Shown piece by piece: positions 35,114 through 43,754 of a stretch of 64,000 bases of DNA. Numbering within the stretch: position 1 is the first letter of the stretch; every line of letters begins with the position of its first letter. The notes under the pieces are model-generated. The model worked only from the letters and a program-made list of their open reading frames with translations. It did no database searches and was not told the DNA's origin. Source of the DNA: an uncultured Granulicatella sp. (GTDB lineage: Bacteria; Bacillota; Bacilli; Lactobacillales; Aerococcaceae); NCBI GenBank assembly GCA_934193545.1, contig CAKPVL010000002.1:1-64000 (forward strand). Direction: 5' to 3'. The position numbers and the translations under genes were made by a program.

Positions 35114-36076
35114 ATGTGGAAAACCATTTTACGTCGTGTGTTATTAATGTTGCCACAAATCTTCATCCTTAGTGTGCTAGCATTCTTAATCGCGAAAATG
35201 ATGCCAGGGGATCCATTTACAGGTTTAATTACTCCAGAAACGGATCCAAATACAATTGAAGCTTTACGTGTGAAATCTGGATTCTATGATCCACTTCCTG
35301 TTCAATATTGGAACTGGATTTCTAAAGCATTCCGCGGAGACTTCGGTCAAAGTTATACTTACAAATATGAAGTAACAAAATTAATCGGACAGCGTATCGG
35401 TAACACAGTGTGGTTATCATTACTAACATTGATTTTAACTTACTTAATTGCATTACCATTAGGGATGATTGCAGGTCGTTTCCAAAACTCTTGGGCTGAC
35501 AAAGCAATCGTAGTATATACATTCATTACTTACTCAATCCCAGTATTCGTATTCGCCTTAATTCTATTATGGTTATTTGGTTATACATTAGGTTGGTTCC
35601 CAACTCGTGGATCTGTCGATTCAGATGTAGTTGCTGGAACAATGGGCTATTATGTAAACAAATTCCATCACATGATTTTACCAGCGTTTACGATGGCGAT
35701 TCTTTCAACAACTGGTACGATTCAATACTTACGTACAGGGGTTATCGATGCGAAGAGCCAAGACTACGTTCGTACAGCACGTGCAAAAGGGGTTCCTGAA
35801 AATGTCGTGTTCAACCGCCACATCTTCCGCAACTCAATCTTGCCAATCGCAGCCTTCTTAGGGTATGAATTCACTGGTTTAATCGGTGGGTCAGTGTTTA
35901 TTGAAAACATCTTCTCATATCCTGGAATGGGGAACTTATTCGTAACATCAATTCAAGGACGTGACTACTCAGTAATCTTAGCGTTACTATTACTCTTTGG
36001 TACAGCGACTCTTCTAGGTACGCTATTATCTGATATTATCATGAGTATTGTAGACCCACGTGTTCGTGTACAATAA
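35114..36076 (+). CDS. oppB: oligopeptide ABC transporter permease OppB (system 2)
   Basis: A 320-residue permease with about six membrane segments, starting two bases after oppF behind AAAGGAGGGAAATAG. The EAA docking loop is DYVRTARAKGVPENVVFNRH. The N-terminus carries the OppB pattern AKMMPGDPFTGL. It forms the pore with the OppC encoded next. The shared arrangement D-F-B-C resembles the lactococcal opp operon. Confidence 0.94.
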   Translation: MWKTILRRVLLMLPQIFILSVLAFLIAKMMPGDPFTGLITPETDPNTIEALRVKSGFYDPLPVQYWNWISKAFRGDFGQSYTYKYEVTKLIGQRIGNTVWLSLLTLILTYLIALPLGMIAGRFQNSWADKAIVVYTFITYSIPVFVFALILLWLFGYTLGWFPTRGSVDSDVVAGTMGYYVNKFHHMILPAFTMAILSTTGTIQYLRTGVIDAKSQDYVRTARAKGVPENVVFNRHIFRNSILPIAAFLGYEFTGLIGGSVFIENIFSYPGMGNLFVTSIQGRDYSVILALLLLFGTATLLGTLLSDIIMSIVDPRVRVQ

Positions 36077-36094
36077 TTAAAGGAGGAGTAGCAA

Positions 36095-37015
36095 ATGGAG
36101 CAAAATAATGTAAATACAGTTGAAGAAACTGTCGTTGAAGAAAGCACCGTATCTACACCGCCTGCTGGTTTTCAGGTTATTGTACGGGAGTTTTTAAAAG
36201 ATAAATTAGCGCTTTTCGCGTTAATTTTACTAGCGTTGATTTTCTTAATCATCTTTATCGGACCATTCTTTATCGACCAAGAGACTGCTTTGAAAGTAAA
36301 TATCTTAGGTCGTTATAAAGCCCCAACAAATGCACACTTGTTAGGGACTGACGAAAGTGGTCGTGACGTTTTAGCCCTCTTAATTATCGGGGCTCGTAAC
36401 TCAGTATTAATCGGTTTCTCAATCACAATCTTGACATGTATCGTTGGTATTATCGTCGGATTGATTTCTGGTTACTACGGTAAATGGGTGGACACAACTT
36501 TAATGCGTGTCGTTGACTTTATCATGATCTTACCAACATTGATGATCATCATCGTGTTTGTTACAGTGATTCCAAACTACACAATGTTCCACTTTGTATT
36601 AATCATGACAGCCTTCTATTGGGTAGGTTCTGCTCGTTTATTCAGAACACGTACTCTTCAAGAAGCAAGCTTAGACTATGTAAACGCATCTAAGACATTA
36701 GGTTCAAGTGACTTTAGAATCATGTTCCGTGAAATCTTGCCAAACTTAAGTTCATTAATTATCGTTAACTTAATCTTACGTTTAGCAGGGAACATCGGTA
36801 TTGAAACAGGGTTAACTTACTTAGGTTTCGGTTTACCATTTACAACACCATCACTTGGTTCATTAATTTCTGCAGCGAAAAATGCGGACATCATCGAGAA
36901 CAAATTATGGGTTTGGTTACCAGCCACAATCTTAATTTTTATCATGATGTTATGTATCAACTATGTTGGTCAAGCCCTACAACGTGCAGCGGACTCTCGC
37001 CAACGTTTAGGTTAA
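36095..37015 (+). CDS. oppC: oligopeptide ABC transporter permease OppC (system 2)
   Basis: A 306-residue permease with an N-terminal cytoplasmic stretch of about 40 residues rich in Glu, Val and Thr, then about six membrane segments. The OppC signature HLLGTDESGRDVLALLIIGA and the docking loop DYVNASKTLGSSDFRIMFREI are present. It starts behind AAAGGAGGAGTAGC, 18 bases after oppB, and ends the operon at a good terminator. Confidence 0.94.
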   Translation: MEQNNVNTVEETVVEESTVSTPPAGFQVIVREFLKDKLALFALILLALIFLIIFIGPFFIDQETALKVNILGRYKAPTNAHLLGTDESGRDVLALLIIGARNSVLIGFSITILTCIVGIIVGLISGYYGKWVDTTLMRVVDFIMILPTLMIIIVFVTVIPNYTMFHFVLIMTAFYWVGSARLFRTRTLQEASLDYVNASKTLGSSDFRIMFREILPNLSSLIIVNLILRLAGNIGIETGLTYLGFGLPFTTPSLGSLISAAKNADIIENKLWVWLPATILIFIMMLCINYVGQALQRAADSRQRLG

Positions 37016-37031
37016 TCTTTAAAATTAGAGA

Positions 37032-37063
37032 AGAGATTGAAGGAAACTTCAGTCTCTTTTTTT
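37032..37063 (+). terminator. oppDFBC terminator
   Basis: AGAGATTGAAG / CTTCAGTCTCT stem with a GAAA loop, then seven T. Confidence 0.92.
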
Positions 37064-37134
37064 GTGCGGAAAAAGCCGAATTGAAAATTTTTTCGTATCT
37101 AATAGAGAAGAAAAATTAGGATTTTGGTATTAGG

Positions 37135-37163
37135 TTGTGAAATAGGAGGGAATCTAGTAAAAT
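37135..37163 (+). promoter_or_regulatory. promoter of the two-gene unit at 37.2-38.0 kb
   Basis: TTGTGA (37135-37140), 17 bases, TAAAAT (37158-37163). Confidence 0.65.
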
Positions 37164-37195
37164 AGAGAATACAAATGGCGAAAGGAGTGGCCACG

Positions 37196-37630
37196 ATGAA
37201 GGTTAGTGAATCGTTTGAGACTGTTTTAAAGAATCGTGATTTGATGCTGGATAAGAAAGATTTAGGCGATGGTGGAATCGCGTTTCTTGGTCTGTATTCA
37301 GAAGGAGAAGCCGAGTTTCCGTTTAGCGTCGTTTTCGATGATAGCGAGGACCGTACCGATTACCAGATTACGTATGAAGGAATTGGAAATGGAAAAGACT
37401 TAGGCTTAGATTTATTTGATGTGCTCTATTCCATTAATCGCTTGAACCAAGAGTTAGTGGCATACTACACGCTACTCGTGGATTCAGACGGCGAGCTTTT
37501 TATTCGCTATGTGGGCCGTGTAACTCCATTTGAAACTTTCACATTGTATGAATTACTCGTGATTGGCTCAAAAATTGCCTCAGAAGTACGTAGAACATTA
37601 TTAGAGTTAAAGGATGAGAACGATATTTAA
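37196..37630 (+). CDS. hypothetical protein, YbjN-like
   Basis: A 144-residue acidic, soluble protein. The ATG at 37196 has AAAGGAGTGGCC upstream, better than the ATG at 37175, which would place that sequence inside the gene. The block LNQELVAYYTLLVDSDGELF followed by a C-terminal helix resembles YbjN/type III chaperone-like folds, but I am not sure. Function unknown. It overlaps the next gene by 17 bases, so the two are translated together. Confidence 0.6.
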   Translation: MKVSESFETVLKNRDLMLDKKDLGDGGIAFLGLYSEGEAEFPFSVVFDDSEDRTDYQITYEGIGNGKDLGLDLFDVLYSINRLNQELVAYYTLLVDSDGELFIRYVGRVTPFETFTLYELLVIGSKIASEVRRTLLELKDENDI

Positions 37631-38045
37631 GAAGTATTCCCATTTGATAAAGCCATTCGACATTATTATTGTGCTCGTGTTATTGGCGCTATCATTTTTA
37701 CCAAATGCCATCTTTGCTTACCAACAAGCAACGAGAAAAGAAGAAGCAAAAATTTACGCGATTCTCACAATTGACGGAGAAGAAATCGAGCGCTTTGAAC
37801 TCAGTGAAAACACACCACATGAAGAGTTCATCTATTATCCGCACGACGATCAATATAATATTATTGAAGTCGATGGAACACGTATCCGTGACAAGGAAGA
37901 TAATAGTCCAGACCAAATTGCGGTACAAACAGGTTGGATTTCCCAGCCAGGCCAGACCAGTATCTGCTTGCCACATGGGTTGATGATTGAGATTATCTCA
38001 ACTGAGCCCGCCAATAGTGATAATGACACCATTATCCCGTTATAA
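37614..38045 (+). CDS. NusG domain II-containing membrane-anchored protein
   Basis: A 143-residue protein with one membrane segment (about residues 16-38), followed by an extracellular domain that matches the NusG domain II-like family (EVDGTRIRDKEDNSPDQIAV, WISQPGQTSICLPHGLMIEI). In Lactobacillales such proteins are often found near FMN-binding or polyprenyl synthase genes; the function is unknown. It starts inside the previous gene at an ATG with AAAGG upstream. A terminator follows. Confidence 0.85.
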   Translation: MRTIFKKYSHLIKPFDIIIVLVLLALSFLPNAIFAYQQATRKEEAKIYAILTIDGEEIERFELSENTPHEEFIYYPHDDQYNIIEVDGTRIRDKEDNSPDQIAVQTGWISQPGQTSICLPHGLMIEIISTEPANSDNDTIIPL

Positions 38046-38055
38046 AAACAATGTA

Positions 38056-38086
38056 AAGTTCGCTACAGTCGTGGCGAACTTTTTTC
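38056..38086 (+). terminator. terminator after NusG domain II gene
   Basis: AAGTTCGCTAC / GTGGCGAACTT stem, followed by T residues. Confidence 0.9.
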
Positions 38087-38244
38087 TTTCTCGACTGTTC
38101 CTGTTCCGAGGAGGAGAGCATTTTGCCCGTTGCCTTTGCGGTGCGCCAAATGGACAAAATCACACAGCGCATTTTTTATTCCATATTCTTTCGTGCATTC
38201 ATAAAAATGAGAGCACTACTACGTAAGAATTTCTCTTTGAAGTA
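38087..38244. other. non-coding spacer before repeat C
   Basis: I see no gene, only a T-rich segment and a GC-richer patch around 38115-38150. Short frames lack ribosome binding sites. Confidence 0.4.
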
Positions 38245-38433
38245 GACGATGAGAAGAATCGAGCGGATTTTATAATAGCAGTAATGGGGGATAGCATTCA
38301 AAGTGAATTACGTACTCTTGAAAATTAATTTTCTAGAGTACGTTTGAATCTTGAAAGAGCTTGAGACCATGGCTCAAGCCGTTGCCCCATTACAGCTATT
38401 ATAAAGAAATCCGCAAGGATTCGAATCATCGTC
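38245..38433 (+). repeat. long-hairpin repeat, copy C (189 bp)
   Basis: The arms pair GACGATGA (38245) with TCATCGTC (38426-38433), and GCGGATTTTATAATAGCAG with CAGCTATTATAAAGAAATCC. Inside is one hairpin, ACGTACTCT...AGAGTACGT (38310-38343), then TTTGAATCTT and the small hairpin GCTTGAG (38359-38365) / CTCAAGC (38373-38379). The right arm holds ATCC-GCAA-GGAT. It is the most compact full copy. Confidence 0.9.
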
Positions 38434-38550
38434 ATTATTAAATTCATACAGAAAATTTTTTATCGAAGAGAAGCCCACTCATTATTTTATAAAAAACTCA
38501 CGAAAGAGCGCTGGAATATGGTATTATAGTGGAATAAGGAGGAATGCACT

Positions 38551-39126
38551 GTGCGAATTATTTCAGGAGAATTTGGCGGAAGACGCTTAAAGGCAGTACC
38601 GGGCCAAAATACTCGTCCGACGACTGACAAGATAAAAGAATCGCTCTTCAATATTCTTGGCGGTTATTTTGACGGAGGAGTCATGCTCGACATGTACAGC
38701 GGAAGCGGAGCCGTTGCCATCGAGGCCGTCTCTCGTGGGATGGACCGTGCGTTTCTATTCGAGAACAATCGCCTGGCACAAAAGACGATTGAGCAAAATA
38801 TTGAAATTACAAAATCACCCGAACAATTTCATTTAAAACGACAAAACGTCAAACAAGGACTCAAAACCATTGCGAGTGACCCAGCGTTTGAACCGTTCAA
38901 GTTGGTGTTTATGGATCCGCCATATCGCCTGCAAGAAATTGTAAAGGACATTGAGCAGTTGCAGGAGTTGAATCTAGTTTCTCCAGACTGCGTGATTGTC
39001 TGTGAGGTGGATAAGGAAGTGCAACTTCCAGAGCGAATTTTAGAATTTGAGCAATATAAGCGCGTGGAGTACGGGATTACAGCCTTAGTGTTCTATGACC
39101 GTGCGACTAGCGAAGAGGAGGCTTAA
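38551..39126 (+). CDS. rsmD: 16S rRNA (guanine966-N2)-methyltransferase RsmD
   Basis: RsmD methylates G966 in 16S rRNA. The 191-residue protein has the family N-terminus RIISGEFGGRRLKAVPG, the SAM-binding motif MLDMYSGSGAVAIEA and the catalytic FMDPPYR. It starts at GTG behind AAGGAGGAATGCACT; an extended -10 TGGTATTAT lies at 38519-38527. The stop is one base before the coaD ATG. First gene of the conserved rsmD-coaD-sepM-comEA-comEC-holA series. Confidence 0.95.
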   Translation: MRIISGEFGGRRLKAVPGQNTRPTTDKIKESLFNILGGYFDGGVMLDMYSGSGAVAIEAVSRGMDRAFLFENNRLAQKTIEQNIEITKSPEQFHLKRQNVKQGLKTIASDPAFEPFKLVFMDPPYRLQEIVKDIEQLQELNLVSPDCVIVCEVDKEVQLPERILEFEQYKRVEYGITALVFYDRATSEEEA

Positions 39127-39127
39127 G

Positions 39128-39661
39128 ATGAGAAAAGCGGTAGTAGCAGGAAGCTTCGATCCGATTACGAATGGGCATTTAGATATTATCGAGCGAAGCA
39201 GTGAGCTCTTCGATGAAGTCATTGTCGTTTTATCGCATAATGTTCAGAAAAACTATTTGTTTTCTTTAGATGAGCGAAAATCACTGGTTGAAAAGGTGAT
39301 TGCGCATGTACCTAACGCTAAAGTAGTGGCCGTTAGTGGAGGTTTAACTGTAGAGGCAGCGGCACAATTAGGAGCGAGCGTTCTTGTCCGTGGCGTTCGA
39401 AACGCAACTGACTTCGAATATGAAGCAACTCTTGCATCTCATAACCGTGTTCAAAACGGAGAAGTCGAAACGGTATTACTCCTCAGCAAAGAAGAGTACC
39501 GATTTGTAAGTTCGTCGATGATGAAGGAACTGGCTCGCTTTGGAGGAGACGTAACGCCGTTTGTTCCAAGTGTGGTAGCCGATGCCTTGCAAGAAAAATA
39601 TAAAGAAGCGCCTGAACGCACAATAAAAATGGATGAGGAGATAACAGATGTCAAAGGTTAA
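39128..39661 (+). CDS. coaD: phosphopantetheine adenylyltransferase
   Basis: CoaD transfers AMP from ATP to 4'-phosphopantetheine, the fourth step of coenzyme A synthesis. The nucleotidyltransferase signature GSFDPITNGHLDIIERS lies at the N-terminus, and the C-terminal half has RGVRNATDFEYEATLASHNR and the EYRFVSSSMMKELARFGGDV block. From the ATG at 39128 (GAGGAGGCTTAAG upstream) it has 177 residues, slightly longer than usual at the C-terminus. It overlaps sepM by 14 bases. Confidence 0.96.
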   Translation: MRKAVVAGSFDPITNGHLDIIERSSELFDEVIVVLSHNVQKNYLFSLDERKSLVEKVIAHVPNAKVVAVSGGLTVEAAAQLGASVLVRGVRNATDFEYEATLASHNRVQNGEVETVLLLSKEEYRFVSSSMMKELARFGGDVTPFVPSVVADALQEKYKEAPERTIKMDEEITDVKG

Positions 39662-40691
39662 GAAGATTATTATTGCAGCCTTAATTTTCGTTGTATTAGC
39701 GATTGTTGCGATGATTCCAATCCCATATGTGATTGAATCGCCAGGGACTGCAGAAGAGGTATCTCAGTTTTTAACGATTAGTGGAGCAAAAGATGAGGAC
39801 CCAGGATCACTCCGGGTGCTGACGGTGTATGTCGAGCAGGCGACCGTTTTAACGTACTTTAAGAAGTTTTTGAAGCACCATGAAATGCTTCCTTCTGAAG
39901 AAGTATTTGGGGATTACACACCAGAAGAATTCGATGCCTTGCAAGATTTCAGTATGCGCAATGCCCGTTCAAAAGCGGTTCGAGTAGCCTTTAAAGCAGC
40001 TGGGAAAACGGTGGAACGACATGTAAATGGTATTTTCGTTACACGTGTCGACCAAAGTTCGAATTTCCGCGACAAGTTACAAGTCGGAGATATTATCGAA
40101 ACGATTGACGGAAAGAGCCCAGGGAATACCGATGAGAGCTTTGAAGATTTAAAAGACTATTTAGCAGGCCTTGAACCAGGACATACGCTAGTTCTTCAAG
40201 TGAAACGTGATGATGCAACAATGACGATCAGCGCGAAGTTGAAAATGAATAGCCGTACTGGTGGTATCCGTCTTGGATTTGGCGGGGAAGTGGATGAAGA
40301 TGTGACTTCTGACCCATCCGTTGAATTCGACCCACATGGCGTAAGTGGCCCTTCAGGTGGTTTGATGTTCACGCTTGAAATCTATAATCAAATTACGAAT
40401 AGTCATTTGAAAAACGGACATAACATTGCCGGAACAGGAACGATTGAATTAGACGGAACGGTTGGACGTATCGGTGGAATTGATAAGAAATTAGTAGCTG
40501 CGATTGAAGCAGGTGCGACAGTTTTCTTAGCCCCAGACGACGAAATCACAGACGAAATGCGTGCACGTTATCCAGATATTAAATCGAACTACGAAGAAGT
40601 CAAAGAAGCGGCTGCGAAGTTAGGCACAGATATTAAAATTTATCCTGTGAAGACTTTGGATGAAGCTATTGAAATTCTAAAAAATCTATAA
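39648..40691 (+). CDS. sepM: SepM/YlbL-type PDZ and Lon-like serine protease
   Basis: The 347-residue protein has one N-terminal membrane segment (about residues 7-28), a PDZ domain (about 120-200, VNGIFVTRVDQSSNFRDKLQVGDII) and a C-terminal Lon-type protease domain. The Ser of GPSGGLMFTLEIYN and the Lys of GGIDKKLVAAIEAGA form the catalytic dyad. In Streptococcus mutans SepM trims the competence-stimulating peptide outside the cell. Here it is followed by comEA and comEC, but this order is also general to bacilli. It starts within the end of coaD behind ATGAGGAGATAAC. Confidence 0.92.
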   Translation: MSKVKKIIIAALIFVVLAIVAMIPIPYVIESPGTAEEVSQFLTISGAKDEDPGSLRVLTVYVEQATVLTYFKKFLKHHEMLPSEEVFGDYTPEEFDALQDFSMRNARSKAVRVAFKAAGKTVERHVNGIFVTRVDQSSNFRDKLQVGDIIETIDGKSPGNTDESFEDLKDYLAGLEPGHTLVLQVKRDDATMTISAKLKMNSRTGGIRLGFGGEVDEDVTSDPSVEFDPHGVSGPSGGLMFTLEIYNQITNSHLKNGHNIAGTGTIELDGTVGRIGGIDKKLVAAIEAGATVFLAPDDEITDEMRARYPDIKSNYEEVKEAAAKLGTDIKIYPVKTLDEAIEILKNL

Positions 40692-40750
40692 CCAATGAGT
40701 CATTTTTCTCATATCTTTAATTGGAGAAATCTTTTTAAGGAGTGAGAGGA

Positions 40751-41383
40751 ATGGCTTTTTTTGATGAGTGGAAAGAAAAATGGGAGTCGTGGAGTCTAGC
40801 GGTCAAAGGTGCCGTTATCGCTGGAGTACTTCTAATATTGCTGGGTATAGGGGCGCTTGTGCCTAAAAAAGAAGAAGCTGTGGAAGAAACCGAAGCAGTG
40901 GTGACGACAGTACTGGCGGAGAAAACCGAAGAAAGTACGACGCTAGAAGCGGTCATTTTCGTTGATATTAAAGGGGCCGTGAAAAAGCCTGGAGTCTATC
41001 AAATGAAGGTGGGTGACCGGGTGAAAGACGCGATTGATGCCGCAGGGGGATTGACGGCAGAGGCAGACAGCCAGAAAGTGAACTTGGCGCAAAGAGTAGA
41101 AGATCAAATGGTGATCGTTGTACCCAAAGTGGGAGAAGAAGCTGAGGCAATTCCAGCAGGAGCAACGAGTAAAGAAGCATCCAAAGAAGGAAAAGTGAAT
41201 ATTAATACGGCAACGGTGGAAGAGTTGAAGACATTGAAGGGTGTCGGCGAGAAAAAGGCCGAGGCAATTATCGAATATCGCAAGAAGAATGGTTCGTTTC
41301 AAACGAAGGAAGACTTGATGAAAGTCCGAGGCATTGGCAAGAAGCTCTTCGAGTCCTTTGAGGAAAGGATTGTGACGCAATGA
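40751..41383 (+). CDS. comEA: competence DNA receptor ComEA
   Basis: ComEA binds incoming double-stranded DNA at the cell surface. The 210-residue protein has a membrane anchor (about residues 17-37), an acidic, Glu/Thr-rich spacer, a SLBB domain (VDIKGAVKKPGVYQMKVGDRV) and a C-terminal double helix-hairpin-helix DNA-binding domain (INTATVEELKTLKGVGEKKA, MKVRGIGKKLFESF). I chose the ATG at 40751 with AAGGAGTGAGAGG upstream. It overlaps comEC by four bases (ATGA), so uptake receptor and channel are made together. Confidence 0.95.
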   Translation: MAFFDEWKEKWESWSLAVKGAVIAGVLLILLGIGALVPKKEEAVEETEAVVTTVLAEKTEESTTLEAVIFVDIKGAVKKPGVYQMKVGDRVKDAIDAAGGLTAEADSQKVNLAQRVEDQMVIVVPKVGEEAEAIPAGATSKEASKEGKVNINTATVEELKTLKGVGEKKAEAIIEYRKKNGSFQTKEDLMKVRGIGKKLFESFEERIVTQ

Positions 41384-43707
41384 GTTACTGGATACTAGCA
41401 GTGCTCGTAGCGTCTGGCATCGTTGTGTTTGAAGGGACAGTCGCGTGGTGGATTGTCCCTTTATTCATCGTTGCTTTGGCGTTGAAACGGGGGCACGAGG
41501 CATGGAAAAGAGTGGTCGGTGTTGTGCTATGTTTAGCGGTAGGGCTGCGGTTGTTTTTGTATGTACGTGAAGTGACACATCCGCCTTTTACGGTCGATGA
41601 TGCGATTACTGGGCAACTCGTGTTAAACCCAAACCAATTGAAGGTGAATGGGGATTTAGTAACGGGAACGGCCACGCTGGAAGCAGGAGGAAAGCACGAG
41701 AAAGTCTTTTTCTACTATGTGCTGGAGTCGGAATCCGAGCAACAAGCCTTCTTGCAGTTGCATGAAGTAGTCCGAGTTACGGTGGACGGGACTGTTGAAG
41801 AAATTGAGCATGCACGCAATAAAGGTAACTTCGATGCGAAAAACTATTATCTTAGTCTTGGGGTGCTGCATGCCTTAAAAGTCGAGCGATTGAATTCTAG
41901 TATGAAGCCCGTCACAGGATTCTGGAGCTTTGTCGAGCATCTTCGGTCACAGTTGTTAGAAACGTTGCATGTTCAAAAAGATAGCCGCATTAAACAATAT
42001 ACAGGCGCCTTACTCTTAGCGGACCGAACAGGATTTAGCGAAGAAGAGTGGGAGCAATACAAACAACTTGGCCTCTTGCATCTCTTAGCGATTTCCGGAT
42101 TACATATCTCCTTAATGGTCGCCTGCATCGAACGGCTCTGTTGGCGAATCGGCATTACCAGAGAGAAAACACGTGGGTTACTGGTGCTGTTTGTAGTGCT
42201 TTACGGATTTGTGATTGGCTGGAATATTAGCGGTACTCGTGCGATTGGAATGGTGTTGTTAGGCGTCTTATCCAAACCGCTCATAAGAAAACGTGGGAGC
42301 GTACAGATGGACTGCTTACTCTGGATGGCGATTGTGTCCATTCTCGTTTGGCCCGGCATTCTTTTAAATGTAGCCTTTCAACTAAGCTATGGATTAACGG
42401 CCATTATTATTTTTCTCTCGAAATGGCAACGCGCTGTTTTGCCTCGCATTCGGGCTAATTTGTGGGTACCGATTGGGATGAGTCTTATCGCATTGCCGCT
42501 TCTGTGTCAGTATTTCTTTTATTGGAACGCGCTGAGTATTCTTTTGACCGCGCTCTTTTCGCTACTGTTTGAGTTGCTGCTATTTCCGTTGTTAACCGCC
42601 TATTTATTCGCGGTACTTTTTGGTTTTGTTCCGCTAATAGAACTTCTGACAACGATTGGAGAATTCATTCTTTCTGGAGTGTCTCGCGCCCTCACGTTCT
42701 GCCAGCAGTTGTCCTTTACGAAATTCACACTGGGGATTTGGGACAAATGGGAAGTAGTTCTCTTTCTTACAATCCTTATTGTCGTTGGGATTTTATTCGA
42801 ACGCAGAAAAATGACGATTAAAAAAGGGGGTGTTTGTCTTATTGCACTTTTAGCGCTATTAATTGAAGTGCCATATCACTGGGGGACAGAACTCGTGATG
42901 GTGGACGTTGGGCAAGGGGACTCCATCCTGTTACTAGCGCCAGGGTGGAATCAGGCAACACTGATCGATACAGGTGGCCTCTCGGATTTTAAACAGAAAG
43001 AGGCGTGGCGGCACCGAAAGAAAAAAGACCAAGGAATTACGACGGTCGTCCCCGCCTTGCAAGCAGAAGGGCTCTCAGAGCTCTCACAAGTCATGCTCTC
43101 GCACGGGGACGAAGACCATGTCGGAAACTTAAAAACAATCGCGAAGCACCTTGCTATCCGTCAACTTATTATCGGGAAAGGCATGGAGAAGATTCCCTTG
43201 ATGCAGGAAATAAAAAAGCGATATCCAAAGATTCAGTGGCGATTGGTGCTTGCAGGAGGCGAGTGGAATTGGAATGAGACGAAATGGAAGGTACTGTGGC
43301 CAAAAGGTTTGTCTCATGCAGAAAACGAAGACTCGATATTGGCACTCGTAACAGTGATGAAGCAGACGATTCTTCTGACAGGAGACGCTTCTGAGAAGGT
43401 AGAAGAGGCTGTCGTAAAAGACAATCCACACTTGCAGTTCTCTATTCTTAAAGTGGGGCATCACGGGAGCAGGACGTCGAGTGGCGAGGCGCTTCTCAAA
43501 CTCGTTCATCCAAGACTCGCGTTCATATCGTGTGGGAAGCACAATCACTATGGGCATCCGAGTCCAGAGACTTTGGCGCGCTTGAAAGCTACTGGCGCTA
43601 TCATTTTCCGGACGGACCAAGACGGGCAAATTCGGCTTCGATTGACCGCAGAAAAACTGGAAGTCACGACCCAGCTTACGAAACGGAAAAAAGAATTGAA
43701 ACAATAG
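41380..43707 (+). CDS. comEC: competence DNA channel ComEC/Rec2
   Basis: ComEC is the membrane channel that carries single-stranded DNA into the cytoplasm during transformation. The 775-residue protein has an OB-like N-terminal region, the Competence membrane domain with about ten segments (LLHLLAISGLHISLMVACIE), and a C-terminal metallo-beta-lactamase-type domain (VDVGQGDSILLLAPGW, LSHGDEDHVGN, KVGHHGSRTSSGE). All three motifs of that domain are intact, so it may degrade the non-transported strand. The gene looks complete, so the organism could be competent, although most other competence genes are outside the window. Confidence 0.95.
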   Translation: MSYWILAVLVASGIVVFEGTVAWWIVPLFIVALALKRGHEAWKRVVGVVLCLAVGLRLFLYVREVTHPPFTVDDAITGQLVLNPNQLKVNGDLVTGTATLEAGGKHEKVFFYYVLESESEQQAFLQLHEVVRVTVDGTVEEIEHARNKGNFDAKNYYLSLGVLHALKVERLNSSMKPVTGFWSFVEHLRSQLLETLHVQKDSRIKQYTGALLLADRTGFSEEEWEQYKQLGLLHLLAISGLHISLMVACIERLCWRIGITREKTRGLLVLFVVLYGFVIGWNISGTRAIGMVLLGVLSKPLIRKRGSVQMDCLLWMAIVSILVWPGILLNVAFQLSYGLTAIIIFLSKWQRAVLPRIRANLWVPIGMSLIALPLLCQYFFYWNALSILLTALFSLLFELLLFPLLTAYLFAVLFGFVPLIELLTTIGEFILSGVSRALTFCQQLSFTKFTLGIWDKWEVVLFLTILIVVGILFERRKMTIKKGGVCLIALLALLIEVPYHWGTELVMVDVGQGDSILLLAPGWNQATLIDTGGLSDFKQKEAWRHRKKKDQGITTVVPALQAEGLSELSQVMLSHGDEDHVGNLKTIAKHLAIRQLIIGKGMEKIPLMQEIKKRYPKIQWRLVLAGGEWNWNETKWKVLWPKGLSHAENEDSILALVTVMKQTILLTGDASEKVEEAVVKDNPHLQFSILKVGHHGSRTSSGEALLKLVHPRLAFISCGKHNHYGHPSPETLARLKATGAIIFRTDQDGQIRLRLTAEKLEVTTQLTKRKKELKQ

Positions 43708-43754
43708 ACAAAGACTCGTTTTCAAGATAAACTAAAACAACAGGAGGCGAAGAA

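Noticed and set aside
40735-41380. Long minus-strand open frames opposite comEA (and similar ones opposite other genes).
   Set aside because: They mirror the codon pattern of the real plus-strand genes and lack start signals.
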